A stretch of 64,000 nt of DNA from Chryseosolibacter sp964551035 (GCA_964551035.1 CAZKBK010000005.1:107347-171346), one strand, 5' to 3'. Counted from the first letter of the stretch, positions 1 to 8,159 are shown. The notes: generated from the sequence alone by a model not told the origin. Numbers and translations are program-made.

Positions 1-606
1 GTTGACCATTTCCACTTTGTGTACGATCGCCCTCACGTTTTCACCCTTGCGATACCTGTCTTTTGGAATTTGTTCTCCACGCGGAATGGAGATCTCGTTC
101 CCCTCTCCATCGATAAGTAATACCTCCTTGCTCAGCACTTGGTACACCTCGCCGGTGATGATCTCACCCACGATGTCCTTGTACTTCTGGAAGAGGATAT
201 CTTTCTCAAGGTCTTTTACTTTTTGCATCAACGTCTGGCGGGCGGTGGTCACCGCACGGCGTCCAAACTCCTCGATGTTGATGGGTTCGGAAACTTCCTC
301 GCCGACTTCAAAGTCAGGCTCAATCTTGCGGGCCTCTGTGAGGCTGATCTTGTCGTGCTCCCAGATATCTTCGGATTCGTCTTCAACGATCTCGCGAATG
401 CGATAGATTTCCAGGTCACCTTTGTCGGCGTTGATGATGATGTCAAAGTTATCCGTCGGCATGGCGCGTCCATTCTCATCCATTCCGTACCTTTTTTTGA
501 TCATATTCCGAAACACATCTTCGAGAATACGAATCATCGTCGGCCGGTCTATGTTCTTCTGCTTGGCAAATTCGGCAAAGGACTCGATCAGATTAGCTAT
601 ATCCAT
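1..606 (-). CDS. nusA: transcription factor NusA (partial, N-terminal 202 codons)
   Basis: NusA binds RNA polymerase and nascent RNA and controls pausing, termination and antitermination. The window holds the ATG at 604-606 and 202 codons; the rest lies beyond the left edge. Residues 1 to about 140 match the polymerase-binding N-terminal domain (start MDIANLIESFAEF). From about residue 145 (VGEIITGEV) the S1 RNA-binding domain begins and is cut off. The gene follows rimP after 8 bp in the conserved rimP-nusA-infB order, so it is cotranscribed and shares the rimP promoter and leader hairpin. The identification is firm; the completeness of the KH domains cannot be judged here. Confidence 0.93.
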   Translation of the reverse strand, partial: MDIANLIESFAEFAKQKNIDRPTMIRILEDVFRNMIKKRYGMDENGRAMPTDNFDIIINADKGDLEIYRIREIVEDESEDIWEHDKISLTEARKIEPDFEVGEEVSEPINIEEFGRRAVTTARQTLMQKVKDLEKDILFQKYKDIVGEIITGEVYQVLSKEVLLIDGEGNEISIPRGEQIPKDRYRKGENVRAIVHKVEMVN

Positions 607-614
607 AGTAAGTA

Positions 615-1076
615 TTATTTGAACGATATCATTACAAATGTTTTTTCAATGTCGGCAAAGGCGATCGCTTCGTCCACCGTCTCTTTATCTTTACCCTTTC
701 CACGTTCCGAGACAACCACTATCGCATCTTCGTCCACCCGGGTAAGCAGGCCTTCAACGATCCTGGAGTTGAAGGTTACCTTAACCCTACGGCCGATGTG
801 CTTCCGGTATTGCCGCTTCAGCTTAAGCGGCTGGTCCACACCCGGCGTCGTCACTTCCAGAAGATAGCGGTCATCGGGGAACTTCATCTCGTCAAGCCCT
901 TTGGAAAGCTCACGACTAATCCGGGCACAATCGTCGATGCCGACGCCCTGGTCACCGTCCACAACCACCAAAATCTTCCGTGGCCCCCGTTTCGCGGAGA
1001 CGACAACGTCCACCAAAAACTGTCCGTCGGTAAGCACACCGTCCGTCAGCCTTCTTATTTCCTCCTCCCGTTCCAT
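615..1076 (-). CDS. rimP: ribosome maturation factor RimP
   Basis: RimP assists late assembly of the 30S subunit in the cytoplasm. The 153-residue product has the usual length and the family's two-domain layout: an N-terminal alpha/beta domain with the hallmark region VVVDGDQGVGIDDCARISREL (quoted in part: GVGIDDCARISREL) and PDDRYLLEVTTPGVDQPL, then a C-terminal SH3-like domain ending near DIEKTFVMISFK. It starts at ATG 1074-1076 and is the first gene of the rimP-nusA operon. A Bacteroidota-type promoter lies 62-93 bp upstream and a GC-rich hairpin sits in the leader, so expression may be controlled before translation begins. Confidence 0.94.
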   Translation of the reverse strand: MEREEEIRRLTDGVLTDGQFLVDVVVSAKRGPRKILVVVDGDQGVGIDDCARISRELSKGLDEMKFPDDRYLLEVTTPGVDQPLKLKRQYRKHIGRRVKVTFNSRIVEGLLTRVDEDAIVVVSERGKGKDKETVDEAIAFADIEKTFVMISFK

Positions 1077-1092
1077 CGAATGGTATAAACAA

Positions 1093-1116
1093 AGAGGGGA
1101 CCTGTTCGTCCCCTCT
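1093..1116 (-). promoter_or_regulatory. hairpin in the rimP-nusA leader
   Basis: A 9-bp perfect stem, AGAGGGGAC pairing with GTCCCCTCT around a 6-nt loop, lies 17 bp upstream of the rimP start and downstream of the predicted promoter at 1138-1169. In the minus-strand transcript it is followed by TTTGTTT, a short U-rich stretch, so it could act as an attenuator. On the plus strand it is followed by an 8-T run, so it could also stop antisense transcription. The structure is seen directly; its role is inferred. Confidence 0.6.
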
Positions 1117-1137
1117 AATTTTTTTTCAGAAGCTGCG

Positions 1138-1169
1138 CAAAGGTATAATGTTTTTCACTTTATACCAAA
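1138..1169 (-). promoter_or_regulatory. promoter of rimP-nusA (Bacteroidota type)
   Basis: On the minus strand TTTG (1166-1169) is followed after 20 nt by TACCTTTG (1138-1145). This matches the primary sigma-factor consensus of Bacteroidota, TTTG-N19/20-TAnnTTTG, at every defined base. Transcription would start near 1131 and give a leader of about 55 nt that contains the 1093-1116 hairpin. Confidence 0.75.
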
Positions 1170-1208
1170 TAATGCGTTAACTAAGCGTTTTTCAACGACA
1201 GACGGCCT

Positions 1209-1246
1209 CGTCGGTGCCGACCTGTCCCCAGCCAGGTGCACCGACG
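1209..1246 (-). terminator. hairpin after rfbA, possible terminator
   Basis: An interrupted inverted repeat lies 54 bp downstream of the rfbA stop: CGTCGGTGC with GCACCGACG (9 bp), continued by ACCTG with CAGGT around an 8-nt loop and a 2-nt bulge. No poly-U tract follows on the minus strand, so it is not a classical intrinsic terminator. It could be a 3' end-protecting or Rho-associated structure. It separates the sugar operon from the rimP promoter. Confidence 0.4.
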
Positions 1247-1300
1247 GCAGACCAAAAAGATCGTACCGGAACGCCCTGGTCCCCGCCAACGAAGGCTATG

Positions 1301-2167
1301 TCAGATGTACTCCGGCAGGTTCTTTAAGTACAGGCCATACCCACTCTTTTCGAGGGGCCCGGCCAGGGCAATCAATTGTTCGCGGCTGATGAATCCGTTT
1401 CTGAAAGCCACCTCTTCAATACACCCGATTTTGAGGCCCTGCCGTTGTTCGATGACCTGGACGAAGTTTGCCGCCTGCATCAGCGAGTCAAAAGTGCCCG
1501 TGTCCAGCCAGGCGGTCCCGCGGCTCATCGGCGCAACCTTGAGCCTCCCTTGCCTGAGGTAGACGTTGTTAACGTCGGTGATTTCAAGTTCGCCGCGCGG
1601 GCTAGGCTTTATCGATCTGGCGATCGAAACCACTTCGTTGTCATAAAAGTAGAGGCCTGGAACGGCGTAGCTCGACTTCGGGTTCTTTGGTTTTTCCTCG
1701 ATGGAGATTGCCCTCCTGCTGGAATCGAATTCCACGACCCCATAACGTTCGGGGTCAGTCACATGGTAGGCAAACACAACGCCTCCCTCCGGATCACGGT
1801 TCTCCTGGAGAAGTTGTCTCAGTCCGGAACCGTAAAAAATATTGTCGCCAAGTATAAGCGCCACTTTTTCCGTTCCCACAAAGTCTTCGCCGATGATAAA
1901 TGCCTGCGCCAGCCCTTCCGGTCTGGGTTGTTCTGCATATTGGAAATTGCATCCGAGTCGGTCTCCATTGCCCAACAGGCGTTGAAAATGCGGCAGATCA
2001 TGGGGTGTTGAAATGATGAGAATATCACGAATGCCCGCCGTCATCAGCACCGAAAGCGGGTAGTAGATCATGGGCTTATCGTAAAGCGGCATGAGCTGCT
2101 TGCTGACGGCCAACGTCAGCGGGTACAGTCGTGTGCCCGATCCTCCTGCGAGTATGATCCCTTTCAT
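1301..2167 (-). CDS. rfbA: glucose-1-phosphate thymidylyltransferase RfbA
   Basis: The enzyme joins dTTP and glucose-1-phosphate to give dTDP-glucose, the first step toward dTDP-rhamnose and other dTDP-deoxysugars. The 288-residue length is typical. The nucleotide-binding signature AGGSGTRLYPLT is at residues 7-18; KQLMPLYDKPMIYYPL follows, and GDNIFYG gives the metal-binding Asp. It is the last gene of the minus-strand operon ugd - decarboxylase - rfbB - rfbA, 23 bp after rfbB, which makes the next enzyme of the pathway. RfbC and RfbD, needed to finish dTDP-rhamnose, are not in this operon. Confidence 0.96.
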   Translation of the reverse strand: MKGIILAGGSGTRLYPLTLAVSKQLMPLYDKPMIYYPLSVLMTAGIRDILIISTPHDLPHFQRLLGNGDRLGCNFQYAEQPRPEGLAQAFIIGEDFVGTEKVALILGDNIFYGSGLRQLLQENRDPEGGVVFAYHVTDPERYGVVEFDSSRRAISIEEKPKNPKSSYAVPGLYFYDNEVVSIARSIKPSPRGELEITDVNNVYLRQGRLKVAPMSRGTAWLDTGTFDSLMQAANFVQVIEQRQGLKIGCIEEVAFRNGFISREQLIALAGPLEKSGYGLYLKNLPEYI

Positions 2168-2190
2168 AGTCCTAACTCTTGTGCAACAGC

Positions 2191-3261
2191 TTAGTGTTCA
2201 ACCGCGCGGTTTGAATACATGTTGTCGTAATACTGTAGATATTGACCCGATGTGACATGCTTGAGCCATTCGCCGTTGGCCAGATACCAATCTACGGTTT
2301 TTTCCAGGCCGACGTCAAATGCGGTCTCAGGCCGCCAGCCCGTTTCACTGGTCAGCTTCGAAGGGTCGATAGCGTAGCGCAAGTCGTGTCCAAGGCGGTC
2401 TTCAACGTAGGTGATCAATTTCGCCGATGTGCCGTCTTCTCTTCCCAGTTTTTTGTCCATGATGTGACAAAGCAAGTTGACGAGGTCGATATTCTTCCAT
2501 TCATTGTTTCCGCCGATATTATAGACCTCGCCCGGTTTTCCTTTGTGAAAGATGGAATCGATCGCGCGCGCATGGTCCTCCACATAAAGCCAGTCGCGAA
2601 CGTTCTCGCCCCGACCGTACACCGGCAACGGTTTGCTGTTGATGATGTTGTTGATCATCAGGGGAATGAGCTTTTCTGGGAAATGGTATGGCCCATAGTT
2701 ATTTGAGCACCGGCTGATGATCGCAGGCAATGAATAACTGTTGAAGAACGCGCTCACAAAATGGTCGCTGCCTGCCTTCGAAGCAGCGTAGGGCGACCTG
2801 GGATCAAGGGACGTGTTTTCGGTAAAGAATTCGCCCTGCTCGGCGGAGCCATAAACCTCGTCGGTGGAGATGTGATAAAATAGCTTACCCTGAAAGGATC
2901 CTTGCCATGCTGCCTGTGCCGCCCGAAGCAGGTTAAGGGTGCCGAGAATATTCGTCTGGGCAAACTCCGTCGGGTTATGCAGGGATCGGTCGACATGCGA
3001 CTCTGCGGCGAGGTGGATAACGCCATCGATCGCGTGTTTTTTAAAGACACTAAACACGAATTCTATGTCGAGGACATCGCCTTTTTCAAAATGATAGTTC
3101 TTCGCTCCTTCGACGTCCCGGAGATTCTCGAGGTTTCCCGCATAGGTCAGCTTGTCAAGATTGACAATCCGATAGGTGGTGTACCTGTTTGTGAAGCGTC
3201 TCACGACGTGGGAGCCGATAAAGCCGGCACCTCCTGTAATCAATACATTTCTCAGGGCCAT
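2191..3261 (-). CDS. rfbB: dTDP-glucose 4,6-dehydratase RfbB
   Basis: The enzyme converts dTDP-glucose to dTDP-4-keto-6-deoxyglucose using bound NAD+. The product (356 residues) is an extended short-chain dehydrogenase: Rossmann motif GGAGFIG at 10-16, the STDEVYG segment with the catalytic Asp134-Glu135 pair, and the YAASK motif with Tyr158 and Lys162. The substrate-binding segment SRCSNNYGPYHFPEKLIP is also present. It lies 10 bp downstream of the decarboxylase gene and 23 bp upstream of rfbA, so all are probably cotranscribed. The 4-keto product can feed rhamnose or amino-deoxysugar branches whose later enzymes must be encoded elsewhere. Confidence 0.96.
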   Translation of the reverse strand: MALRNVLITGGAGFIGSHVVRRFTNRYTTYRIVNLDKLTYAGNLENLRDVEGAKNYHFEKGDVLDIEFVFSVFKKHAIDGVIHLAAESHVDRSLHNPTEFAQTNILGTLNLLRAAQAAWQGSFQGKLFYHISTDEVYGSAEQGEFFTENTSLDPRSPYAASKAGSDHFVSAFFNSYSLPAIISRCSNNYGPYHFPEKLIPLMINNIINSKPLPVYGRGENVRDWLYVEDHARAIDSIFHKGKPGEVYNIGGNNEWKNIDLVNLLCHIMDKKLGREDGTSAKLITYVEDRLGHDLRYAIDPSKLTSETGWRPETAFDVGLEKTVDWYLANGEWLKHVTSGQYLQYYDNMYSNRAVEH

Positions 3262-3271
3262 AGAATATCGG

Positions 3272-4261
3272 TTATCTTACAAACTTATCAAAGTTCTTGT
3301 GCGCTCTTTGGTACAGGACTTCCTGCGGCAAAGACTTAAAGTATTCGTACGTCAATTTCAGTCCTTCCGCCCGCGGCACGTTGGGTTCCCAACCGAGAAT
3401 CTCTTTGGCCTTGGTGATATCAGGGCGTCGCTGTTTGGGGTCGTCCTGGGGCAGCGGTTCATAGGCGATGCGTTGGTTTGTCCCGGTGAGTTGTACAATT
3501 TCTTCTGCAAAATCCTTGATGGTAATCTCGTTAGGGTTGCCAATGTTCATCGGCAGGTGGTAATCCGACAACAGCAGCCGATAGATGCCGTTGATCAGGT
3601 CGTCGACATAGCAAAAAGAGCGCGTCTGCAAGCCGTCGCCAAATACCGTCAGATTTTCTCCGCGCAGGGCCTGTCCGATAAAGGCCGGAAGGACACGGCC
3701 GTCATTGAGCCGCATCCGGGGACCATAGGTATTGAATATTCTCACAATGCGGGTATCCACGCCGTGATAACGGTGGTAGGCCATGGTCATCGCCTCCTGA
3801 AATCGCTTCGCCTCGTCGTACACGCCCCGCGGCCCGATCGGGTTGACGTTGCCATAGTATTCTTCGGATTGCGGATGGACCAGCGGGTCGCCGTAGACTT
3901 CGGAGGTTGAGGCCATCAGAATACGCGCACTTTTTGCACGAGCTAATCCAAGCACATTATGTGTACCCAAAGAACCAACCTTCATCGTTTGAATTGGGAT
4001 CTTCAAATAGTCGATGGGGCTAGCCGGCGAAGCGAAATGCAAAATGTACTTCAGCGCACCGGGGACATGGACAAACGTCGACACATCATGCTCGTAAAAC
4101 TCGAAATCACCTTTCTTGAAAAGGTGTTCAATATTACGAAGGTCACCGGTGATCAGGTTGTCCATGGCAACAACAGCATACCCTTCCGCAAGAAAGCGGT
4201 CGCACAGGTGCGAACCGAGAAAACCCGCACCGCCGGTAATCAACACCCGTTCCTTAGCCAT
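3272..4261 (-). CDS. UDP-glucuronate decarboxylase (UDP-xylose synthase type)
   Basis: A short-chain dehydrogenase of 329 residues that is predicted to oxidise and decarboxylate UDP-glucuronate to UDP-xylose. The NAD-binding motif GGAGFLG is at 10-16, and Tyr148-x3-Lys152 lies in GVYDEAKRFQEAM, a segment typical of the UXS family, preceded by STSEVYGDPLVHPQ. Its start overlaps the end of ugd by 8 bp, and ugd supplies exactly its substrate, which supports the assignment over a generic epimerase. A UDP-4-keto-pentose product is the main alternative, but that normally comes from an ArnA-like enzyme with an extra domain that is absent here. Confidence 0.9.
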   Translation of the reverse strand: MAKERVLITGGAGFLGSHLCDRFLAEGYAVVAMDNLITGDLRNIEHLFKKGDFEFYEHDVSTFVHVPGALKYILHFASPASPIDYLKIPIQTMKVGSLGTHNVLGLARAKSARILMASTSEVYGDPLVHPQSEEYYGNVNPIGPRGVYDEAKRFQEAMTMAYHRYHGVDTRIVRIFNTYGPRMRLNDGRVLPAFIGQALRGENLTVFGDGLQTRSFCYVDDLINGIYRLLLSDYHLPMNIGNPNEITIKDFAEEIVQLTGTNQRIAYEPLPQDDPKQRRPDITKAKEILGWEPNVPRAEGLKLTYEYFKSLPQEVLYQRAHKNFDKFVR

Positions 4262-5567
4262 TGACCACCTCCCGGCCTATGCTGAAATAGATAAAGCCTT
4301 GCTCTCTCATCACATCCACTTCATAGACGTTTCTCCCATCAAAGATCACTTTTTGGTTGAGTAGCGCATTCAATTTTTCGAAGTCGGGTGTGCGAAACTC
4401 CGGCCACTCCGTCGAAATGAATATGGCGTCCGCACCTTCGGCGGCGTCATACGCAGATTCAAAATATTCGATTTTGTCTCCCAGTATCTGTCGCACATTC
4501 TCCATTGCTTCAGGGTCGTGGGCTTTGACTTTTGCCCCCGCGTCAAGCAAAGCCTCAATATTGTAGAGGGCAGGTGCTTCCCGTATGTCGTCCGTATGCG
4601 GTTTGAAGGAGAGGCCCCAAAATGCGATGGTCTTCCCGCGGAGGTCTCCGTTAAAAAATTTCTTTATGGTCGGGATGAGCTTCGTCTTTTGATCGGCATT
4701 CACTTCCATGACAGCCTGAAGAATCTTGAAGTTGTAGTTCGAATCCGCAGCGGACTTTTCCAACGCCTGGACATCCTTGGGAAAGCAGCTTCCGCCGTAT
4801 CCGATTCCAGGGAACAGAAACCGCTTGCCGATTCGGCTGTCCGTTCCGATGCCTTTTCTCACCGCATCCACGTCTGCACCGACCAACTCACACAGGTTGG
4901 CAATTTCATTCATGAAAGTGATCTTGGTGGCAAGAAATGAGTTTGCCGCATACTTTGTCAACTCCGCAGACCGCTCGTCCATAAACACCAATGGATTGCC
5001 CTGACGGACGAAGGGCGCGTACAGCGTCTCCATCAGTTTCCGGGCCCGGGCCGACGATGTGCCAATGACGACGCGTTCCGGTTTCATGAAATCATCCACC
5101 GCAACACCTTCCCTTAAAAACTCGGGGTTGGATACAATATCGAATTCAACGGTGGCCTTCCGGGCGACCCTTGCGCGGACTTTGTCTGCAGTACCCACAG
5201 GAACCGTGCTCTTGTCGACTATTACCGTGTATTCGCTAAGGAGCGGGCCAAGGTCATCGGCCACGTTAAGGATATACTTCAAATCCGCAGAGCCGTCTTC
5301 GCCAGGCGGCGTTGGCAACGCCAGGAAAATCACCTTCGCGTCCTTTATGCCTTCCTCCAGGCTGGTCGTAAAATACAAGCGTTCCTGCTTGATGTTGCGC
5401 TCAAACAATTGCTCAAGACCCGGCTCATAGATCGTAATGGTCCCGGCCTTAAGCTTTTCAACTTTCTTTTGATCAATGTCTATACACGTTACCGTGTTTC
5501 CGGTTTCAGCAAAACAAGTCCCGGTCACAAGGCCAACATAACCGGTTCCAACTACGGCAATTTTCAT
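4254..5567 (-). CDS. ugd: UDP-glucose 6-dehydrogenase
   Basis: The enzyme oxidises UDP-glucose twice with NAD+ to UDP-glucuronate. The 437-residue product has the N-terminal Rossmann motif GTGYVG at 7-12, the conserved DKSTVPVGTADKVR segment, and the catalytic Cys261 in GYGGSCFPKD. The C-terminal UDP-binding domain contains GLSFKPHTDDIREAP. It is the first gene of the sugar-nucleotide operon and overlaps the decarboxylase gene by 8 bp. Its start ATG is at 5565-5567; the 162-bp region shared with the divergent acyl-CoA dehydrogenase must hold its promoter, which I could not place with confidence. Confidence 0.96.
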   Translation of the reverse strand: MKIAVVGTGYVGLVTGTCFAETGNTVTCIDIDQKKVEKLKAGTITIYEPGLEQLFERNIKQERLYFTTSLEEGIKDAKVIFLALPTPPGEDGSADLKYILNVADDLGPLLSEYTVIVDKSTVPVGTADKVRARVARKATVEFDIVSNPEFLREGVAVDDFMKPERVVIGTSSARARKLMETLYAPFVRQGNPLVFMDERSAELTKYAANSFLATKITFMNEIANLCELVGADVDAVRKGIGTDSRIGKRFLFPGIGYGGSCFPKDVQALEKSAADSNYNFKILQAVMEVNADQKTKLIPTIKKFFNGDLRGKTIAFWGLSFKPHTDDIREAPALYNIEALLDAGAKVKAHDPEAMENVRQILGDKIEYFESAYDAAEGADAIFISTEWPEFRTPDFEKLNALLNQKVIFDGRNVYEVDVMREQGFIYFSIGREVVNG

Positions 5568-5655
5568 CTTTGATGGATTAAGTCGCGAAATAAAGGATTT
5601 ACTAAGAGAAATCCGGGTTCGGCTAGCGGGTTTAAAATATTATACCGCACCACAA

Positions 5656-5671
5656 ACAAACATTCGTTTGT
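5656..5671. promoter_or_regulatory. operator-like inverted repeat upstream of acyl-CoA dehydrogenase
   Basis: ACAAAC-ATTC-GTTTGT is a perfect 6-bp inverted repeat with a 4-nt centre, the size and style of TetR-family operators. It overlaps the predicted -33 element (TTTG, 5667-5670) of the acyl-CoA dehydrogenase promoter, where a bound repressor would block polymerase. The repeat is seen directly; the regulator is a guess. Confidence 0.45.
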
Positions 5672-5698
5672 AAAACTGGCCAATTTGCTCTATTTTAG
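5667..5698 (+). promoter_or_regulatory. promoter of acyl-CoA dehydrogenase
   Basis: TTTG at 5667-5670, a 20-nt spacer, then TATTTTAG at 5691-5698. This matches TTTG-N20-TAnnTTTG with one mismatch in the -7 box. The start codon is 31 bp further downstream. Confidence 0.5.
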
Positions 5699-5729
5699 CT
5701 GCCCTTTAGGAAAAAAATAAAGTTCGAAA

Positions 5730-6902
5730 ATGGAGATGTTAGTGGATAACCTGCCGTCGATGACGGGCTTTGAGGATACCGAGAACCAGAAAATGATCGC
5801 CGAAATGGTCAGGGATTTTGGTCGAAAGGAAATCACACCAAAAATGATGGAATGGGATGAGCGTCAGGAATTTCCCATCGAAGTCTTCCGCAAGATGGGA
5901 GCACTTGGGCTGATGGGCGTCTTGGTTCCGGAAGCGTACGGTGGGGCGGGGTTCGGATATCTGGAGTATATCACCGCCATTGCCGAGGTGGCAAAGATCG
6001 ACGGCTCGATCGGCCTTTCCATGGCCGCGCATAACTCCCTGTGCACGAACCACATCCTACAATTCGGAAATGAGGATCAAAAGAGAAAATATCTGCCCCG
6101 CCTGGCCTCCGGGGAATGGATCGGCGCCTGGGGGCTGACGGAACCGAACACCGGATCCGACGCCGGGAACATGCGCACAGTGGCGGTAAGGGAGGGAGAC
6201 TATTTTGTAATAAACGGCGCCAAGAATTTCATCACCCACGGGAAATCCGGAAATGTTGCGGTGGTGATTGTCCGGACGGGCGACGTTGGCGACTCTCATG
6301 GCATGACGGCCTTCATCATCGAAAAAGGAACTCCCGGCTTCACTTCAGGCAAAAAGGAAAATAAGTTGGGCATGAGGGCCTCTGAAACAGCCGAGTTGAT
6401 CTTTACCGACTGCCGGGTTCACAAGACGCAAATGTTGGGTGCCGAGGGGGAAGGATTCCCGCAGGCGATGAAGATCCTTGACGGCGGGCGGATTTCAATA
6501 GCCGCCCTTAGCCTGGGTATCGCTATGGGCGCGTATGACGCGGCCCTTCGGTACGCCAAGGAGCGTCACCAGTTCAATCAGCCAATTGCCGCTTTTCAGG
6601 GTATCGCCTTCAAACTGGCGGATATGGCTACAAAAGTTGAGGCAGCCAAGCTGCTCACCTACCGGGCAGGGGACCTTAAAAACAAAGGCAAATCCGTGAC
6701 ACGGGAATCGGCTATAGCCAAGCTTTACGCTTCCGAAATCGCGGTTGAGGTGGCAAACGACGGCGTACAGATCTTCGGCGGCTATGGATATACCAAAGAC
6801 TTTCCCGCTGAAAAATATTACCGCGACGCCAAACTTTGCACGATCGGCGAAGGAACTTCCGAGATCCAGAAACTCGTTATTTCAAGGTCAATCTTGAAGT
6901 AG
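5730..6902 (+). CDS. acyl-CoA dehydrogenase
   Basis: An FAD enzyme that oxidises acyl-CoA thioesters to 2-enoyl-CoA and passes electrons to ETF, in fatty-acid or branched-chain amino-acid breakdown. The 390 residues show the three-part family fold: an N-terminal helical domain, a central beta domain with WGLTEPNTGSDAG, and a C-terminal helical domain with GGYGYTKDFPAEKYYRDAK. The catalytic base is Glu374 in IGEGTSEIQ, the position used by short-chain and most bacterial enzymes. Chain-length preference cannot be read from sequence. It is transcribed alone, away from the sugar operon, behind a promoter overlapped by an inverted repeat. ATG 5730 gives the standard N-terminus. Confidence 0.95.
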   Translation: MEMLVDNLPSMTGFEDTENQKMIAEMVRDFGRKEITPKMMEWDERQEFPIEVFRKMGALGLMGVLVPEAYGGAGFGYLEYITAIAEVAKIDGSIGLSMAAHNSLCTNHILQFGNEDQKRKYLPRLASGEWIGAWGLTEPNTGSDAGNMRTVAVREGDYFVINGAKNFITHGKSGNVAVVIVRTGDVGDSHGMTAFIIEKGTPGFTSGKKENKLGMRASETAELIFTDCRVHKTQMLGAEGEGFPQAMKILDGGRISIAALSLGIAMGAYDAALRYAKERHQFNQPIAAFQGIAFKLADMATKVEAAKLLTYRAGDLKNKGKSVTRESAIAKLYASEIAVEVANDGVQIFGGYGYTKDFPAEKYYRDAKLCTIGEGTSEIQKLVISRSILK

Positions 6903-6904
6903 CC

Positions 6905-6935
6905 TTTGAAGTTTGACCCCCGGAACATATATTTG
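6905..6935 (+). promoter_or_regulatory. promoter of rpsU
   Basis: TTTG (6905-6908), a 19-nt spacer and TATATTTG (6928-6935) match the Bacteroidota consensus at all defined bases. The rpsU start is 18 bp downstream, leaving a leader of roughly 10 nt. Confidence 0.75.
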
Positions 6936-6953
6936 CAGCCCGAAACAAAGATT

Positions 6954-7148
6954 ATGATTATAGTTAACGTAAAAGAGAACGAGTCGATCGACAAAGCCCT
7001 TAAGCGCTTTAAGAAGAAATTCGAGAAAACCGGCGTATTGAAAGAACTGAGGGCGAGAACCTCGTATGAGAAGCCGTCGGTAAGCCGGAGAAACGAGATT
7101 ATTCGCGCCGCGTATCGCGAGAGAATGAAGAATCTCGAGAACAGCTAG
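6954..7148 (+). CDS. rpsU: 30S ribosomal protein S21
   Basis: S21 is a small basic protein of the 30S platform that helps mRNA engagement. The product has 64 residues, the usual length, starting MIIVNVKENESIDKAL, with the conserved basic helix RFKKKFEKTG and a Lys/Arg-rich C-terminus. An upstream in-frame start at 6906 would add 16 residues not seen in the family and would overlap the promoter, so ATG 6954 is chosen. It is followed by an intrinsic terminator and then xerC, an order common in Bacteroidota. Confidence 0.93.
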   Translation: MIIVNVKENESIDKALKRFKKKFEKTGVLKELRARTSYEKPSVSRRNEIIRAAYRERMKNLENS

Positions 7149-7197
7149 CCATTTTTCGAAGATTCCGGGTTTCGCCCCGGACTTCATCCGGATACAG

Positions 7198-7232
7198 TCC
7201 CCGAGGGTTTTCCTTTCGGGGATTATTTTTTT
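7198..7232 (+). terminator. intrinsic terminator after rpsU
   Basis: TCCCCGA (7198-7204) pairs with TCGGGGA (7216-7222) around an 11-nt loop and is followed by TTATTTTTTT. This is a classical hairpin plus U-tract and lies between rpsU and xerC. Confidence 0.75.
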
Positions 7233-7265
7233 ACATTGGCACTACACCGGAGGTAAGTGTAGTGC

Positions 7266-8159
7266 ATGGTTGAACCTTTCCTGAAATACCTTCAATACGA
7301 AAAGCGGGCAAGCCTGCACACGGTCGCCGCATATCGATTCGATCTTCAGCAATTCCAGTTATTCGCTGGCCAAAATTCCGGAATCGACGACATTACATCC
7401 GCCGATTTTTCATCGTTGCGTGGATTCGTGGTTCATTTGGTAGAGTCCGGGTTGGAACCCGCTTCGGTGAATCGAAAAATCGCAGCCCTAAAATCGTTCT
7501 ACAAATTCTTGTTGAAGCGCCAGGCAATCACCAGGGATCCGACACTGCGGATCAGCATGTTGAAGACGAAAAAGAGACTGCCTAAATTTGTCCGCGAAGA
7601 TGAGATCAACGCCGTGATCGACCAAAGCGGCCCCATCCACCCGTCAGGCGAACACCTATTTGAGCCGACACGCGATTTGCTCGTCCTGGAATTACTCTAT
7701 GCCACCGGGATGCGGCTATCCGAATTGCTGATGCTGCGCGACGCGGACTTCAACCTCAGGGAAGGCCTGGTAAAGGTCTTGGGGAAACGAAAGAAGGAAC
7801 GAATGATTCCAATTGGTCGAACGCTGGTTCCCCTTATCGAAGGTTATTGGAAAGTTAGAAACCGCGACATCGGGCGTCGCGAAGACGGACGTTTCTTCGT
7901 CACAAGCAGTGGCAAGCCGTGTTATCCCACGATGATTTACCGTATCGTAAAGAAATTCCTCGCGGGCACTACGGCTGACCGGAAAAGCCCCCATGTGCTC
8001 AGGCACACATTTGCCACCCATCTGCTGGACAAGGGGGCTGAAATCAACGCGGTAAAGGATTTGTTGGGACACGCGAGCCTCGCCGCCACACAGGTCTATA
8101 CACACAACTCGATCGAGAAACTGAAAAAGGTTTTTGATCAGGCACACCCGAAAGCGTAA
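7266..8159 (+). CDS. xerC: tyrosine recombinase, XerC type
   Basis: A site-specific recombinase, most likely one of the two that resolve chromosome dimers at dif. The 297-residue product has the N-terminal core-binding domain (FLKYLQYEKRASLHTVAAYR) and a C-terminal catalytic domain with all six active-site residues: Arg150, Lys174, His243, Arg246, His269 and the nucleophile Tyr278. Length, full catalytic set and the position between rpsU and hpf match the housekeeping Xer gene of Bacteroidota rather than a mobile-element integrase. XerC versus XerD cannot be settled from sequence alone. Confidence 0.88.
   Translation: MVEPFLKYLQYEKRASLHTVAAYRFDLQQFQLFAGQNSGIDDITSADFSSLRGFVVHLVESGLEPASVNRKIAALKSFYKFLLKRQAITRDPTLRISMLKTKKRLPKFVREDEINAVIDQSGPIHPSGEHLFEPTRDLLVLELLYATGMRLSELLMLRDADFNLREGLVKVLGKRKKERMIPIGRTLVPLIEGYWKVRNRDIGRREDGRFFVTSSGKPCYPTMIYRIVKKFLAGTTADRKSPHVLRHTFATHLLDKGAEINAVKDLLGHASLAATQVYTHNSIEKLKKVFDQAHPKA

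Noticed and set aside
7266..8159. Mobile-element integrase
   Set aside because: No attachment repeats, tRNA, phage genes or inverted repeats flank it; the context is that of the housekeeping Xer gene.
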